A program made the translations under genes and the position numbers. Under the pieces are notes generated by a model that searched no databases, was not told where the DNA came from, and saw nothing but the letters and a program-made list of their open reading frames with translations. DNA of 64,000 nucleotides from Cytobacillus depressus. GTDB lineage: Bacteria > Bacillota > Bacilli > Bacillales > Cytobacillaceae. The stretch lies in contig NZ_WBOS01000003.1 in NCBI RefSeq assembly GCF_008923245.1, forward strand, positions 310,001-374,000, in the 5' to 3' direction. Of the stretch, positions 32,671 through 40,798 are shown in pieces (the first letter of the stretch is position 1; each line of letters starts with the position of its first letter).

Positions 32671-35600
32671 ATGAAAAAACCATTTTTCAAAGTCGTTTCC
32701 GTATTGAGCTCAGCATTTATTTTAGGAATGGGTGTGTCTCAGCCCGCAATGGGACAAGCATTTACGAAAAGCGGCAGCGTCGTTGCCCCTGTGAACAAGC
32801 AGTTAGAACGGCAAACTGAAAAAGAGCAGGTGCCTTTATTAAGTGATGAGGTTTTAGTCGTCAAGTACAAAACACCATTAAGTCAGTCAGAATTGCAAAG
32901 ATCGGGCCTTGTGCTCATGAATCATTTTCCTTCTTTGAAAACCGCTGTTGTGAAGCTGAAGGACAAGAAGAAAATGGATACGGTTATTCGTTCGTTAAGT
33001 AAGCAGGACCATGTTGTGAGCATTCATCCAAGTGCTCGCTACAAGACGCTTGGCTCCGGAGATCCGAAGGCAGCGGAGCAATATTACTTGCAAATGCTTA
33101 ATATGGACAAGGCTCACTCTTTAGCTGGTAAAAACAAGGTGAGAATTGCTGTCATCGACCAAGGAATTGATATGGATCATCCAGAATTAAAGGGGAAGCT
33201 TTTGCCGAGCTATAATGCAGTGAACCCGATGAGTGCGGGAATGGCAGACTTTCATGGGACACACGTAGCCGGAATCATCGCCTCAGAAAAAGGGAACGGA
33301 ATTGGCGGTTACGGGATCAATCCGAATGCGGAAATTTTGCCAATCGATGTATTTGATCGCAGCTACTGGGCATCCGATTATGCCCTCGCCCAAGGAATTC
33401 TTCATGCGATTGAAAAGAAAGCGAAGGTTATTAATTTAAGCTTAGGCGGCCCTTATCCGTCGCAATTAATTAAGGACGCTGTGAAAAAAGCGGTCGATCA
33501 AGGAATTGTCGTTGTCGCTGCGGCGGGAAATACCGGTGACGAAACGCTAAGCTACCCAGCTTCCTTTGAAGGCGTTATAAGTGTCGGAAATATTGATGAG
33601 AAGAAAAAGAGAGCGTTCGATTCATCTTACGGACCAGCCATTGATTTAGTGGCGCCGGGTGAAAATATTTATAACGCAATCTATGAGTTTGAAAAGAAAT
33701 CGAGCTTTAGGAAGATGAGCGGCACATCGATGGCCTCTCCAATTGTCGCAGGAACTGCTTCCTTACTATTATCCAAAAATCCTTCTTTAAAGCCGGCGGA
33801 GATAGAATATATATTAAAGCATTCGGCAGATGATCTAGGTCCGAAGGGATACGATATCGAGTACGGCTACGGATTGGTGAATCCAGTGAAGGCACTGCAA
33901 TTTGATCCGAAAAAAATCCCCGATTACATTAGAAATGGGAATTTTGCCCGTGATAAAGCAATCGAGAAAGCAGAGCTCATTGATGTTCAGAGTAAAAAAA
34001 CTATCACTTCTGAATTGACGAAGCCACAGCAGGAAAATTGGGTGAAGATTCAAGTGAAGGCTGGCCAAACATTGCAGCTGCAATTATCTGGCGGGGACCA
34101 ATTTGATTATAAGCTCGTCGGAAAATGGCTGAATAGTAAAAAGGAAGGCTTTGAGTTAAATGAAGTTAGGCACGGCCTGCCAGAAGGATCGGTACTTCAT
34201 ATTGAGGAAGACGGTGTTTTAGCGCTGGGAGTGATGGATGTTCATGGCCAATACGATGACACTGGAAACAAGAAATCTACTTACGGATTAAGCATCACTT
34301 TAACAGATAAAGTGCCGCAAGAGGAATCAAGTATAACAAATCCGACCGTTATCTCGACCCTGCCGGCAAAAATAACAGACCATACGTTATTTGCTCCAAA
34401 TGGTGAAAAGGATGAAGATTATTACTCATTGAAGGTAACAGAACCCCAAACAGTAAAGATTTCCATTGGCGGTTTACCTGGTGTGGATTCTTCTATCAAG
34501 GTGTACCAAAAAATGAGCGCTACCGAGCTCCCGGCTGACATGCAACCATCCGACTCTTTAGTTCCGATCAAATATGAGAATCGGAAAGGAAAAAGTGAAG
34601 GGGAAACATTATTATTTGCAGCCGAGCCAAATGTTGAATACGTCGTACAGATCTCCAATCAGCCAGACTTTGTTTTCGGCTACTATGAATTTTTTATGGA
34701 TCCGAGCTTAATAGATAATCAGCAAAAACCAAAGTCATCGCTAGATCCATATGAATTACGAGTAGAGGGCTTTGTTTTACCAGAGGATGAGGACCAATTC
34801 TCGATGGGAGCTTTCCTTGGCGGGGAGCAATCAGGCCTTGCGATCGAGCAAAAAATGATGGATCCGGTCCAATCTTATTTGGAAATGGAACGAAACTATA
34901 CAGAGATGATTAAATCCATCGCCATTCCGGTTTCTTCTGGAATTACTAGCGGTTACTTGCAAGTAGAGGGAGATCAGGATTGGTATCAAGTAGTGGCGGA
35001 AGCAGATGGACTATATAAGCTTGATCTATCGAAAGGCGCTTTAAAGCCTGCTGTTGAAGTTTCGCAAATCATGACCGAAAAAGTGAAGGATGAGGAATAT
35101 GAATATTTCTCCTATATCGGTAATAATCATGACTGGTGGACTTGGAAGGTAAAGGATGAAATCTATTTATCACTGGAAAAGGGAAAGACCTATTATATTA
35201 GAATAGAAGCAGATTATTGGAATAATAGCGGAATTAGCGTGGACCCATATCAATTTGAGCTAAAGAAAATAGCTGATATTAAGAAAGACTCCTATGAGCC
35301 AAATGATACTTATGAAGAAGCGAAGGATATTAATACTACGAGAATCACTGCTAATTTCGGCAAGGCCAATGATACAGATATTTATTATTTTAAAGCGAAG
35401 GAATCAGCTGTCTACGGATTGTCGGTGAATCCGCTTGAAGTGACAAAACAGCTAAAAGACCAATACCCTGAAAGTGTGCTGCAGCCATTTAATAGTTTCG
35501 CTGTCATCTACGAGGATAAAAATAAAAACCGCAAACTAGATGAGGAAGAAATGGAAACTGCTCAATACTTTCAAAAAGGGATTTATTTAGGCAAAACATT

Positions 35601-36093
35601 TGGTTCCTTTAAAGCGAAGAAAGATGCGCATTACTTCATAGCTGTCTCAGGCTTCTTCCAAAGTAATACGAATTTTTCACTACGACCATATGAACTCACA
35701 GTTCAGCCGATCGTATCTAAGGATGAAGATCCGTATAATACAGGTGTCAGTCTGAATAAGATTAAGCCGATGAAAATGACCAAGGAGTCGAATACGAAAT
35801 TTGCAGTAAAAGGATATTTCAATCCTGTCGACTACGGAGATGAAGATTGGTATGCATTCACGATGCCGAAGAACGGCAAGGCTTCAATTACACTAGAAGT
35901 TCCGAAAGAAATTGACGGGCAAATTGAAATCTATCAAAATGGCAAGCTCCTAAAGAAAGCAGATTACTATCCGGAAGGAGATGCCGAAGTCCTTCATATG
36001 AACCTCAACAAAGGCGAATATTGGATTAAGCTAAAAGAAGCATACAACCAAACATCAATTGAGCCATACAAATTAATAGTCCAAATACAATAG
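32671..36093 (+). CDS. Secreted subtilisin-like serine protease (S8) with C-terminal PPC-like domains
   Basis: 1140 aa. The ATG at 32650 is followed by GAAGACGAGG, the ribosome site of the ATG at 32671, chosen here. After the signal peptide is an inhibitor-like propeptide (about 50-125, LSDEVLVVKYKTPL...). The S8 catalytic domain follows, with Asp near 162 (AVIDQGIDMDHPEL), His near 194 (DFHGTHVAGI), the oxyanion Asn (AAAGNTGDE) and Ser near 350 (MSGTSMASP). The following 700 residues hold repeated beta-sandwich units of the bacterial pre-peptidase C-terminal type (EPNDTYEEAKDI, DTDIYYFKA, DEDWYAFTMPKNG). There is no SLH or sorting signal, so probable release into the medium. Likely role: protein degradation or processing of surface proteins. 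Confidence 0.9.
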   Translation: MKKPFFKVVSVLSSAFILGMGVSQPAMGQAFTKSGSVVAPVNKQLERQTEKEQVPLLSDEVLVVKYKTPLSQSELQRSGLVLMNHFPSLKTAVVKLKDKKKMDTVIRSLSKQDHVVSIHPSARYKTLGSGDPKAAEQYYLQMLNMDKAHSLAGKNKVRIAVIDQGIDMDHPELKGKLLPSYNAVNPMSAGMADFHGTHVAGIIASEKGNGIGGYGINPNAEILPIDVFDRSYWASDYALAQGILHAIEKKAKVINLSLGGPYPSQLIKDAVKKAVDQGIVVVAAAGNTGDETLSYPASFEGVISVGNIDEKKKRAFDSSYGPAIDLVAPGENIYNAIYEFEKKSSFRKMSGTSMASPIVAGTASLLLSKNPSLKPAEIEYILKHSADDLGPKGYDIEYGYGLVNPVKALQFDPKKIPDYIRNGNFARDKAIEKAELIDVQSKKTITSELTKPQQENWVKIQVKAGQTLQLQLSGGDQFDYKLVGKWLNSKKEGFELNEVRHGLPEGSVLHIEEDGVLALGVMDVHGQYDDTGNKKSTYGLSITLTDKVPQEESSITNPTVISTLPAKITDHTLFAPNGEKDEDYYSLKVTEPQTVKISIGGLPGVDSSIKVYQKMSATELPADMQPSDSLVPIKYENRKGKSEGETLLFAAEPNVEYVVQISNQPDFVFGYYEFFMDPSLIDNQQKPKSSLDPYELRVEGFVLPEDEDQFSMGAFLGGEQSGLAIEQKMMDPVQSYLEMERNYTEMIKSIAIPVSSGITSGYLQVEGDQDWYQVVAEADGLYKLDLSKGALKPAVEVSQIMTEKVKDEEYEYFSYIGNNHDWWTWKVKDEIYLSLEKGKTYYIRIEADYWNNSGISVDPYQFELKKIADIKKDSYEPNDTYEEAKDINTTRITANFGKANDTDIYYFKAKESAVYGLSVNPLEVTKQLKDQYPESVLQPFNSFAVIYEDKNKNRKLDEEEMETAQYFQKGIYLGKTFGSFKAKKDAHYFIAVSGFFQSNTNFSLRPYELTVQPIVSKDEDPYNTGVSLNKIKPMKMTKESNTKFAVKGYFNPVDYGDEDWYAFTMPKNGKASITLEVPKEIDGQIEIYQNGKLLKKADYYPEGDAEVLHMNLNKGEYWIKLKEAYNQTSIEPYKLIVQIQ

Positions 36094-36104
36094 GATGATT
36101 ATTG

Positions 36105-36135
36105 AAGGAAGAATCTGAGTGATTCTTCCTTTTTC
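36105..36135 (+). terminator. Terminator after the S8 protease
   Basis: AAGGAAGAATC and GATTCTTCCTT form a perfect stem with loop TGAGT, then TTTTC. Confidence 0.85.
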
Positions 36136-36219
36136 TATGAATATAGTTAGATTTTTAAAATCCCGCCAAATTCCTCCGCAAAATGTGATACAATATGACA
36201 GAATATACTAAAAGAGGAT

Positions 36220-36547
36220 GTTCAAAAAGTCCGGGAAAAATAGCTTTCGAATTTCTGCTAATCTAGCTCCAGTGCCTAGCCCCGACGTCATAAGCCATCT
36301 TACTTCGTGGCTAAAGATCGAGCCACTACGTAAGCCGTCTTATGCTTGTCGGACTTGCACAGGATGTGCCGACATCGACGTTCGCCACAGGACGTGGCGG
36401 TCTTTAGTTGATGTTCCTTTCCAAGGCACTTCCGCCTTTTGAAGTCAGCTTGCTTCTCCGCACTTTACGTATTAAAACCATACGTTCCGGTGCTCGAAGA
36501 CTTCGCTTTCTTGAACTTCTCGGCTCTTTTTGTCCTCCTTTTTGAAC
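36220..36547. repeat. 328-bp structured element with 10-bp terminal inverted repeats
   Basis: It is bounded by GTTCAAAAAG (36220-36229) and CTTTTTGAAC (36538-36547). Inside are two strong stem-loops. One pairs CTTACTTCGTGGCT with AGCCACTACGTAAG within an outer CCGAC/GTCGG and CATAAG/CTTATG stem. The other pairs ACATCGAC...CGCCAC with GTGGCG...GTTGATGT. It is more GC-rich than its surroundings and has no credible coding sequence. It looks like a MITE-like or REP-type mobile unit inserted in the leader of the SLH-amidase gene. Confidence 0.65.
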
Positions 36548-36583
36548 ACACACTAATAGATTGCAGGGGGAATCAGGGCAACA

Positions 36584-37957
36584 ATGTTTAAAAAAGTACG
36601 TTATCAAGTTTGTATTCTAGTCGCCGTGTGTATTATGGTCATTTCGATGGGCGGTAAAGGGCTTGCAGCAACATTTAAGGATGTCCCTGATAAATATTCA
36701 TCGGAAATCTATTATTTAGTCGATCGCCAAATTATTACCGGTTACCCTGATGGCACCTTCAAGCCAAAGGCCAACGTGACAAGAGACGAGGCCATCACGA
36801 TGGTGGGCAGGGCAATTAAATTAAATGGCGAAAAGCGCGCAACTTCATTCAAGGATGTAAAAGTTGATTCCTATGCATCAGGTTATATTCAATCCGCTGT
36901 TGAAAGAGGAATTCTTTCTGCAGAAGCCAACTTCAGACCGAAGGATAAGATGACTAGGGGAGAAATGGCTCTATGGCTGGAAAAGGCATTTCAATTAACG
37001 GAAACGAGCAATACCTTTTTCTCAGACATTCCGACAAGTGGATCGTTACAGCAAGCTATTGATCGGATTGTAACAGAAGGAATTGCCAATGGTTATCCAG
37101 ATGGCACATTTAAGCCGAATAATGCGATTACTCGTGAAGAGTTCTCACTACTAATTGCTAGAGCAATTGACCCAGCTTTCCGGGTTTCTTCTAACTTAAC
37201 ACCGAGTGGAAAACGAGTGGTAACAGCAGATAGCTTGAATGTCCGAAGCGGCCCTGGCACAGATTACGCTGTATTAGGAGCCCTTCCATTAGGCACAACT
37301 CTAACAATCTACTATGCCAGTGGTGATTGGGTATATATGAGCTATGGAAATCTGACAGGATTTGTTCATAGAGCTTATTTAAAAGACCCAAGCCAAGCCG
37401 CAAAAAGAGTCATTGCCATTGATGCGGGCCATGGCGGCAAAGATCCTGGTGCAATGGGAAATGGGTTACAGGAGAAAGAAATAACTTTATCTATCGCTTT
37501 AAAGGTGCAGAAAATTTTGGAGCAAAAAGGCGTTCAAGTGGTCATGACACGTAAAGACGATACATATTTAACATTAGATGAACGTGTGAATGTAGCGACA
37601 AGAGCAAATGCAGACACATTCGTAAGTATCCATGTCAATAGCAATACAAGCAGCTCGCCGAGTGGAACGGAAACTTACTTCAGTACTGCAGCCGTAAGCC
37701 GTGCGGAACAGAGTAAGCAGCTTGCTACTTTTATCCAGAACAGACTGTATCAAGCACTTGGCACAGCAAACCGAGGCGTGAAAAATGCTAATTTCTACGT
37801 GATATACCAAAATCCACTACCTTCTGTTCTTATTGAAACTGGATTTATCTCGAATGCAGCTGAAGCGAAAAAGCTAGGTTCAGATCAATATCGAAATTTA
37901 GCAGCAGAGGCTATTTCTCTAGGGATACTAGATTACTATAATTGGAAAGAAAAGTAA
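36584..37957 (+). CDS. SLH x3 - SH3b - N-acetylmuramoyl-L-alanine amidase (Amidase_3)
   Basis: 457 aa. The signal peptide ends near KGLAA. Three SLH domains (about 28-200) have GYPDGTFKPKANVTRDEA and similar loops. An SH3b domain (VTADSLNVRSGPGTDYAVLGALPLG, about 208-265) precedes the amidase. The Amidase_3 domain has zinc ligands His (IAIDAGHGGKDPGA), Glu (LQEKEITL) and His (FVSIHVNSN), plus the catalytic Glu (VLIETGFISN). It cleaves MurNAc-L-Ala bonds and should be held on the wall by SLH. The second SLH is degenerate. It follows the 328-bp element, which may have displaced or rewired its promoter. Confidence 0.93.
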   Translation: MFKKVRYQVCILVAVCIMVISMGGKGLAATFKDVPDKYSSEIYYLVDRQIITGYPDGTFKPKANVTRDEAITMVGRAIKLNGEKRATSFKDVKVDSYASGYIQSAVERGILSAEANFRPKDKMTRGEMALWLEKAFQLTETSNTFFSDIPTSGSLQQAIDRIVTEGIANGYPDGTFKPNNAITREEFSLLIARAIDPAFRVSSNLTPSGKRVVTADSLNVRSGPGTDYAVLGALPLGTTLTIYYASGDWVYMSYGNLTGFVHRAYLKDPSQAAKRVIAIDAGHGGKDPGAMGNGLQEKEITLSIALKVQKILEQKGVQVVMTRKDDTYLTLDERVNVATRANADTFVSIHVNSNTSSSPSGTETYFSTAAVSRAEQSKQLATFIQNRLYQALGTANRGVKNANFYVIYQNPLPSVLIETGFISNAAEAKKLGSDQYRNLAAEAISLGILDYYNWKEK

Positions 37958-37980
37958 AAACGGGCATCTGTCCGTTTTTC
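37956..37980 (+). terminator. Short terminator between SLH-amidase and SLH-subtilase genes
   Basis: AAAAACGG...CCGTTTTT with a T-tail. The stem is short; some read-through into the next gene, 27 nt on, is plausible. Confidence 0.6.
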
Positions 37981-38006
37981 TTAATATATGGAAAGGATTT
38001 TATTTT

Positions 38007-39665
38007 ATGAAGAAACATACTTTAATTGCCTTCGTCCTTTTCTTATTCCTTTTCCCTTTCAAAGTAGACGGAGAGGAGTTAACAGAAAGAGTCATTGTTA
38101 CCTTCAATGAACAAGTCGATCAGCAGATTGTTGAAAAATATGCCTTAGATGTGCATTATGTATTTGCTAACTTATCGGCTGTGTCTATGACAATCGCAGA
38201 CTCGCAAAAACAAGCGCTATTAGCTGAAAATAAGATTAAGAGAGTAGAAGACGACTCCAAGGTTCAAACAAATGGTCAAATCGTCGATTGGAGCTATGAA
38301 AAAGTTCAGGCTCAGAAATCCAAATCTCTAGGATTGACGGGGAAGGGAGTCAAAATCGGCATTATTGATACGGGGGTCAGCACCAGTCATCCGGACTTAA
38401 AGGTAGCTGGGGGCGTATCCTTTGTCGAGAGTTCACCTTTCTACAACGATGATGAGGGGCATGGGACACATGTTGCTGGAATTATCGCTGCCCTTGATAA
38501 CGAAATTGGGTCAGTCGGACTGGCCCCTGATGCTGAAATATATGCAATCAAGACATTGAATTCATATGGTGAAGGTAATCAATCCGATGTTATAGCAGGA
38601 ATTGAGTGGGCTATTCAGCATAGAATGGATATTGTGAATTTAAGCTTTACAGCTCCTGAAGGTTCACTTTTATTAAATGAAGCGATTAGAAAGGCTTACA
38701 ACAGCGGAATGATTCTTGTTGCTGCGTCGGGGAATTCGGTGCAGCCGCTGACGGTAGGCACAGATGTGTTATTCCCTGCCCGCTATCCGGAAGTCATTGC
38801 TGTTGGAGCCATCGGCGATAATAATGAATTAACCGCTTTTTCTTACTTTGGGAAAGGGTTAGAATTTGTTGCTCCAGGTATGAGAGTGTACAGCACATAT
38901 AATGGATACGTGGATGGCGTGTTTAGAGAATATGCCTATATGAGCGGGACGTCTATGGCTGCTCCCTTTGTAACAGGAGTTGCTGCTTTATATAAGGAAG
39001 CCTATCCGACTTTAAGTAATCACAACATTCGCTTGCTTATGCAGCAATCTGCTCTAGATTTGGGGGAGCCTGGGAGAGACAATTTGTACGGCTATGGATT
39101 AGTTCAGGCGCTTGATACGCTCGAAAAGTCTGAAGTTACATTTCCCGATATAGCCAAAACGGCTTATTATAAAGAAGAAATTGCATACTTATTAGAACAC
39201 GAAATCATTACAGGCTACCCGGATGGAAGGTTTTATCCGAATGCAGCGGTTACACGTGCGGAAGCCATTACGATGATCGGTAAGGCATTAGGGATGGCGG
39301 GGGAGATTCAGCCAACGAGCTTTTCGGATGTACCGAAGGGAAATTTCGCTTCAGGCTATATCCGCAATGCAGCCGACGCTCAGATTGTTACGGGCTTTCC
39401 AGATGGTACATTTAAACCGAAAGCAGCGATTATTCGCGGAGATGTAGCGGTTATGTTACAAAAAGCATTTGGCTATGACCCTGGGTTAGAAAGTGCGTTT
39501 ACGGATGTAGAGGCAGCTAAATATTACTCTCCTGCAGTCAACTCGCTCAAAGCGGAAAGAATAACGACAGGTTATCCGGATGGAACATATAAGCCGACAA
39601 TAAACATTACACGTGCGGATTTTTCTGTATTGCTGGCTCGAGCTTTAGATGAGAGCTTTAAATAA
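38007..39665 (+). CDS. Wall-anchored subtilisin-like protease (S8) with C-terminal SLH triplet
   Basis: 552 aa. The signal peptide (to about KVDGEE) is followed by an I9-like propeptide (about 24-90). The S8 domain has Asp near 121 (GIIDTGVSTSHPDL), His near 151 (GHGTHVAGI) and Ser near 314 (YMSGTSMAAPF). Three SLH domains make up about 380-550 (GYPDGRFYPNAAVTRAEA, GFPDGTFKPKAAIIRGDV, GYPDGTYKPTINITRADF). This is the classic architecture of cell-wall-held subtilases such as those in S-layer Bacillus. It could process S-layer or other wall proteins. It probably shares a transcript in part with the SLH-amidase upstream. Confidence 0.93.
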   Translation: MKKHTLIAFVLFLFLFPFKVDGEELTERVIVTFNEQVDQQIVEKYALDVHYVFANLSAVSMTIADSQKQALLAENKIKRVEDDSKVQTNGQIVDWSYEKVQAQKSKSLGLTGKGVKIGIIDTGVSTSHPDLKVAGGVSFVESSPFYNDDEGHGTHVAGIIAALDNEIGSVGLAPDAEIYAIKTLNSYGEGNQSDVIAGIEWAIQHRMDIVNLSFTAPEGSLLLNEAIRKAYNSGMILVAASGNSVQPLTVGTDVLFPARYPEVIAVGAIGDNNELTAFSYFGKGLEFVAPGMRVYSTYNGYVDGVFREYAYMSGTSMAAPFVTGVAALYKEAYPTLSNHNIRLLMQQSALDLGEPGRDNLYGYGLVQALDTLEKSEVTFPDIAKTAYYKEEIAYLLEHEIITGYPDGRFYPNAAVTRAEAITMIGKALGMAGEIQPTSFSDVPKGNFASGYIRNAADAQIVTGFPDGTFKPKAAIIRGDVAVMLQKAFGYDPGLESAFTDVEAAKYYSPAVNSLKAERITTGYPDGTYKPTINITRADFSVLLARALDESFK

Positions 39666-39671
39666 AAAATG

Positions 39672-39762
39672 GTTAAATGATAAATGTTGTCGGTTTCATT
39701 TTACTGGTGCTGGTAATTATTCCGTACATCAAGGACAAGTTCTGCTGACAACTAATTTGACA
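39672..39762 (-). repeat. Stem-loop repeat family B, copy 3 (minus orientation)
   Basis: Read on the minus strand it gives GTTGTCAGCAGAACTTGTCC, then TTGATGTACGGAATAATTACC and AAATGAAACCGACAACATT. The outer arms GTTGTC/GACAAC are paired. It lies between two convergent genes. Confidence 0.7.
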
Positions 39763-39763
39763 T

Positions 39764-39808
39764 AAAAAGAAAGAAGCGCATAGACGGTATGCGCTTCTTT
39801 CTTTTTAT
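39764..39808. terminator. Bidirectional terminator
   Basis: AAAAAGAAAGAAGCGCATA and TATGCGCTTCTTTCTTTTT are perfectly complementary around a 5-nt loop, between convergent genes. Confidence 0.9.
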
Positions 39809-39811
39809 GTA

Positions 39812-40273
39812 TTATTCACTCAGCACTCTTCTTGCACCCGCATAGCGCTTGCCCCAATAGTATGGATCATTTAATGAATCGATGCGAATTCCATGTGAGG
39901 TAGTAGATGAAATGAACTTGTTGCTTCCTATATATATACCTGAATGAGACACGTTTGATTTGGGTGTGTTTTTGAAGTAGACGATATCACCAGGTTGTAA
40001 ATCTTCTTTTTTAACTGCTTTACCCGCAGTTGCCTGATCAGCTGATCTGCGTGGCAAGGAAATATCAAACTTTTTAAATATGAAAAGGACGAATCCAGAG
40101 CAATCAAATCCAGCTGATGTTGTTCCACCGTATTTATATGGTGTCTTTAAATAGTCTTGTGATATTTTAACGAGACTGGCTCGTGTGTTTTCTTGAGCTT
40201 GTCCATTCGGAACAGCGAAACTAAGCAGCGCGCAAAGAGCAATAAATGTGCAAACGATCTTTTTCTTCATCAT
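39812..40273 (-). CDS. NlpC/P60 endopeptidase, single domain
   Basis: 153 aa. A signal peptide (cleaved near NGQAQE) precedes one NlpC/P60 domain: catalytic Cys in GFDCSGFVLF, His in VSHSGIYIGSNKF and a third polar residue in the following SHGIRI segment. There is no LysM or other binding module, so it acts as a free secreted gamma-D-glutamyl-L-diamino acid endopeptidase. GGAGGAGA lies just before two consecutive ATG codons. Its catalytic domain is similar in layout to the larger LysM enzyme at 13801. Confidence 0.92.
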   Translation of the reverse strand: MMKKKIVCTFIALCALLSFAVPNGQAQENTRASLVKISQDYLKTPYKYGGTTSAGFDCSGFVLFIFKKFDISLPRRSADQATAGKAVKKEDLQPGDIVYFKNTPKSNVSHSGIYIGSNKFISSTTSHGIRIDSLNDPYYWGKRYAGARRVLSE

Positions 40274-40613
40274 TCTCCTCCAGTTGCTATAATTCGACCA
40301 AATTTTCTAAATTTATTGTAACATGATTTCTACAAAACTTATTTTACAACTGTGTAACAAAATGATCTCTAATTAGTGGAACATAGTAATATTTCCGCAT
40401 ATTTAACATAGAATACTAAGGTTTGAGTTAAAAAAGCCGAAATAATACGGATAGTAGACAAAAAAGTCGTAAATTACAGCCTGCATTACAATGTAATTAC
40501 GATATAATTACAATTGTTTCCTGTTGAAAAAACATGAAATTGAGGTAAAATTAGATTCGGAAGGGAATTAAATCATATTTTACAAGAATTTTAGTTATGT
40601 TTACACAAAAAAG
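40274..40613. other. AT-rich upstream region of the first S-layer gene
   Basis: Very AT-rich with no ORF and no recognised repeat. It holds the divergent promoters of the NlpC/P60 gene and sequence upstream of the S-layer promoter. No defined operator seen. Confidence 0.5.
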
Positions 40614-40642
40614 TTGACGCACCAGAATATGTCACTTATACT
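40614..40642 (+). promoter_or_regulatory. Strong SigA promoter of the frameshifted S-layer gene
   Basis: TTGACG, a 17-bp spacer, TATACT. The start would be near 40649, leaving a leader of about 150 nt. In the leader ACTAGCTT (40678-40685) can pair with AAGCTAGT (40749-40756), before a GGGAGG ribosome site. Confidence 0.75.
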
Positions 40643-40798
40643 AGGTCTTGTATTGTAAATTTAATTTCTGTAACTAAACTAGCTTTTGATTATATACATA
40701 CAAACGAGTAAGGCTAAACATATTAGATACTTATTCTAGTAGACATCCAAGCTAGTAAATAAAAATAGTTAATTATATTTAGGGAGGAATATTGACTT

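Noticed and set aside
36220..36442. 74-aa ORF inside the 328-bp element
   Set aside because: Its sequence is produced by the two stem-loops and it lacks a start region; the DNA fold explains it better.
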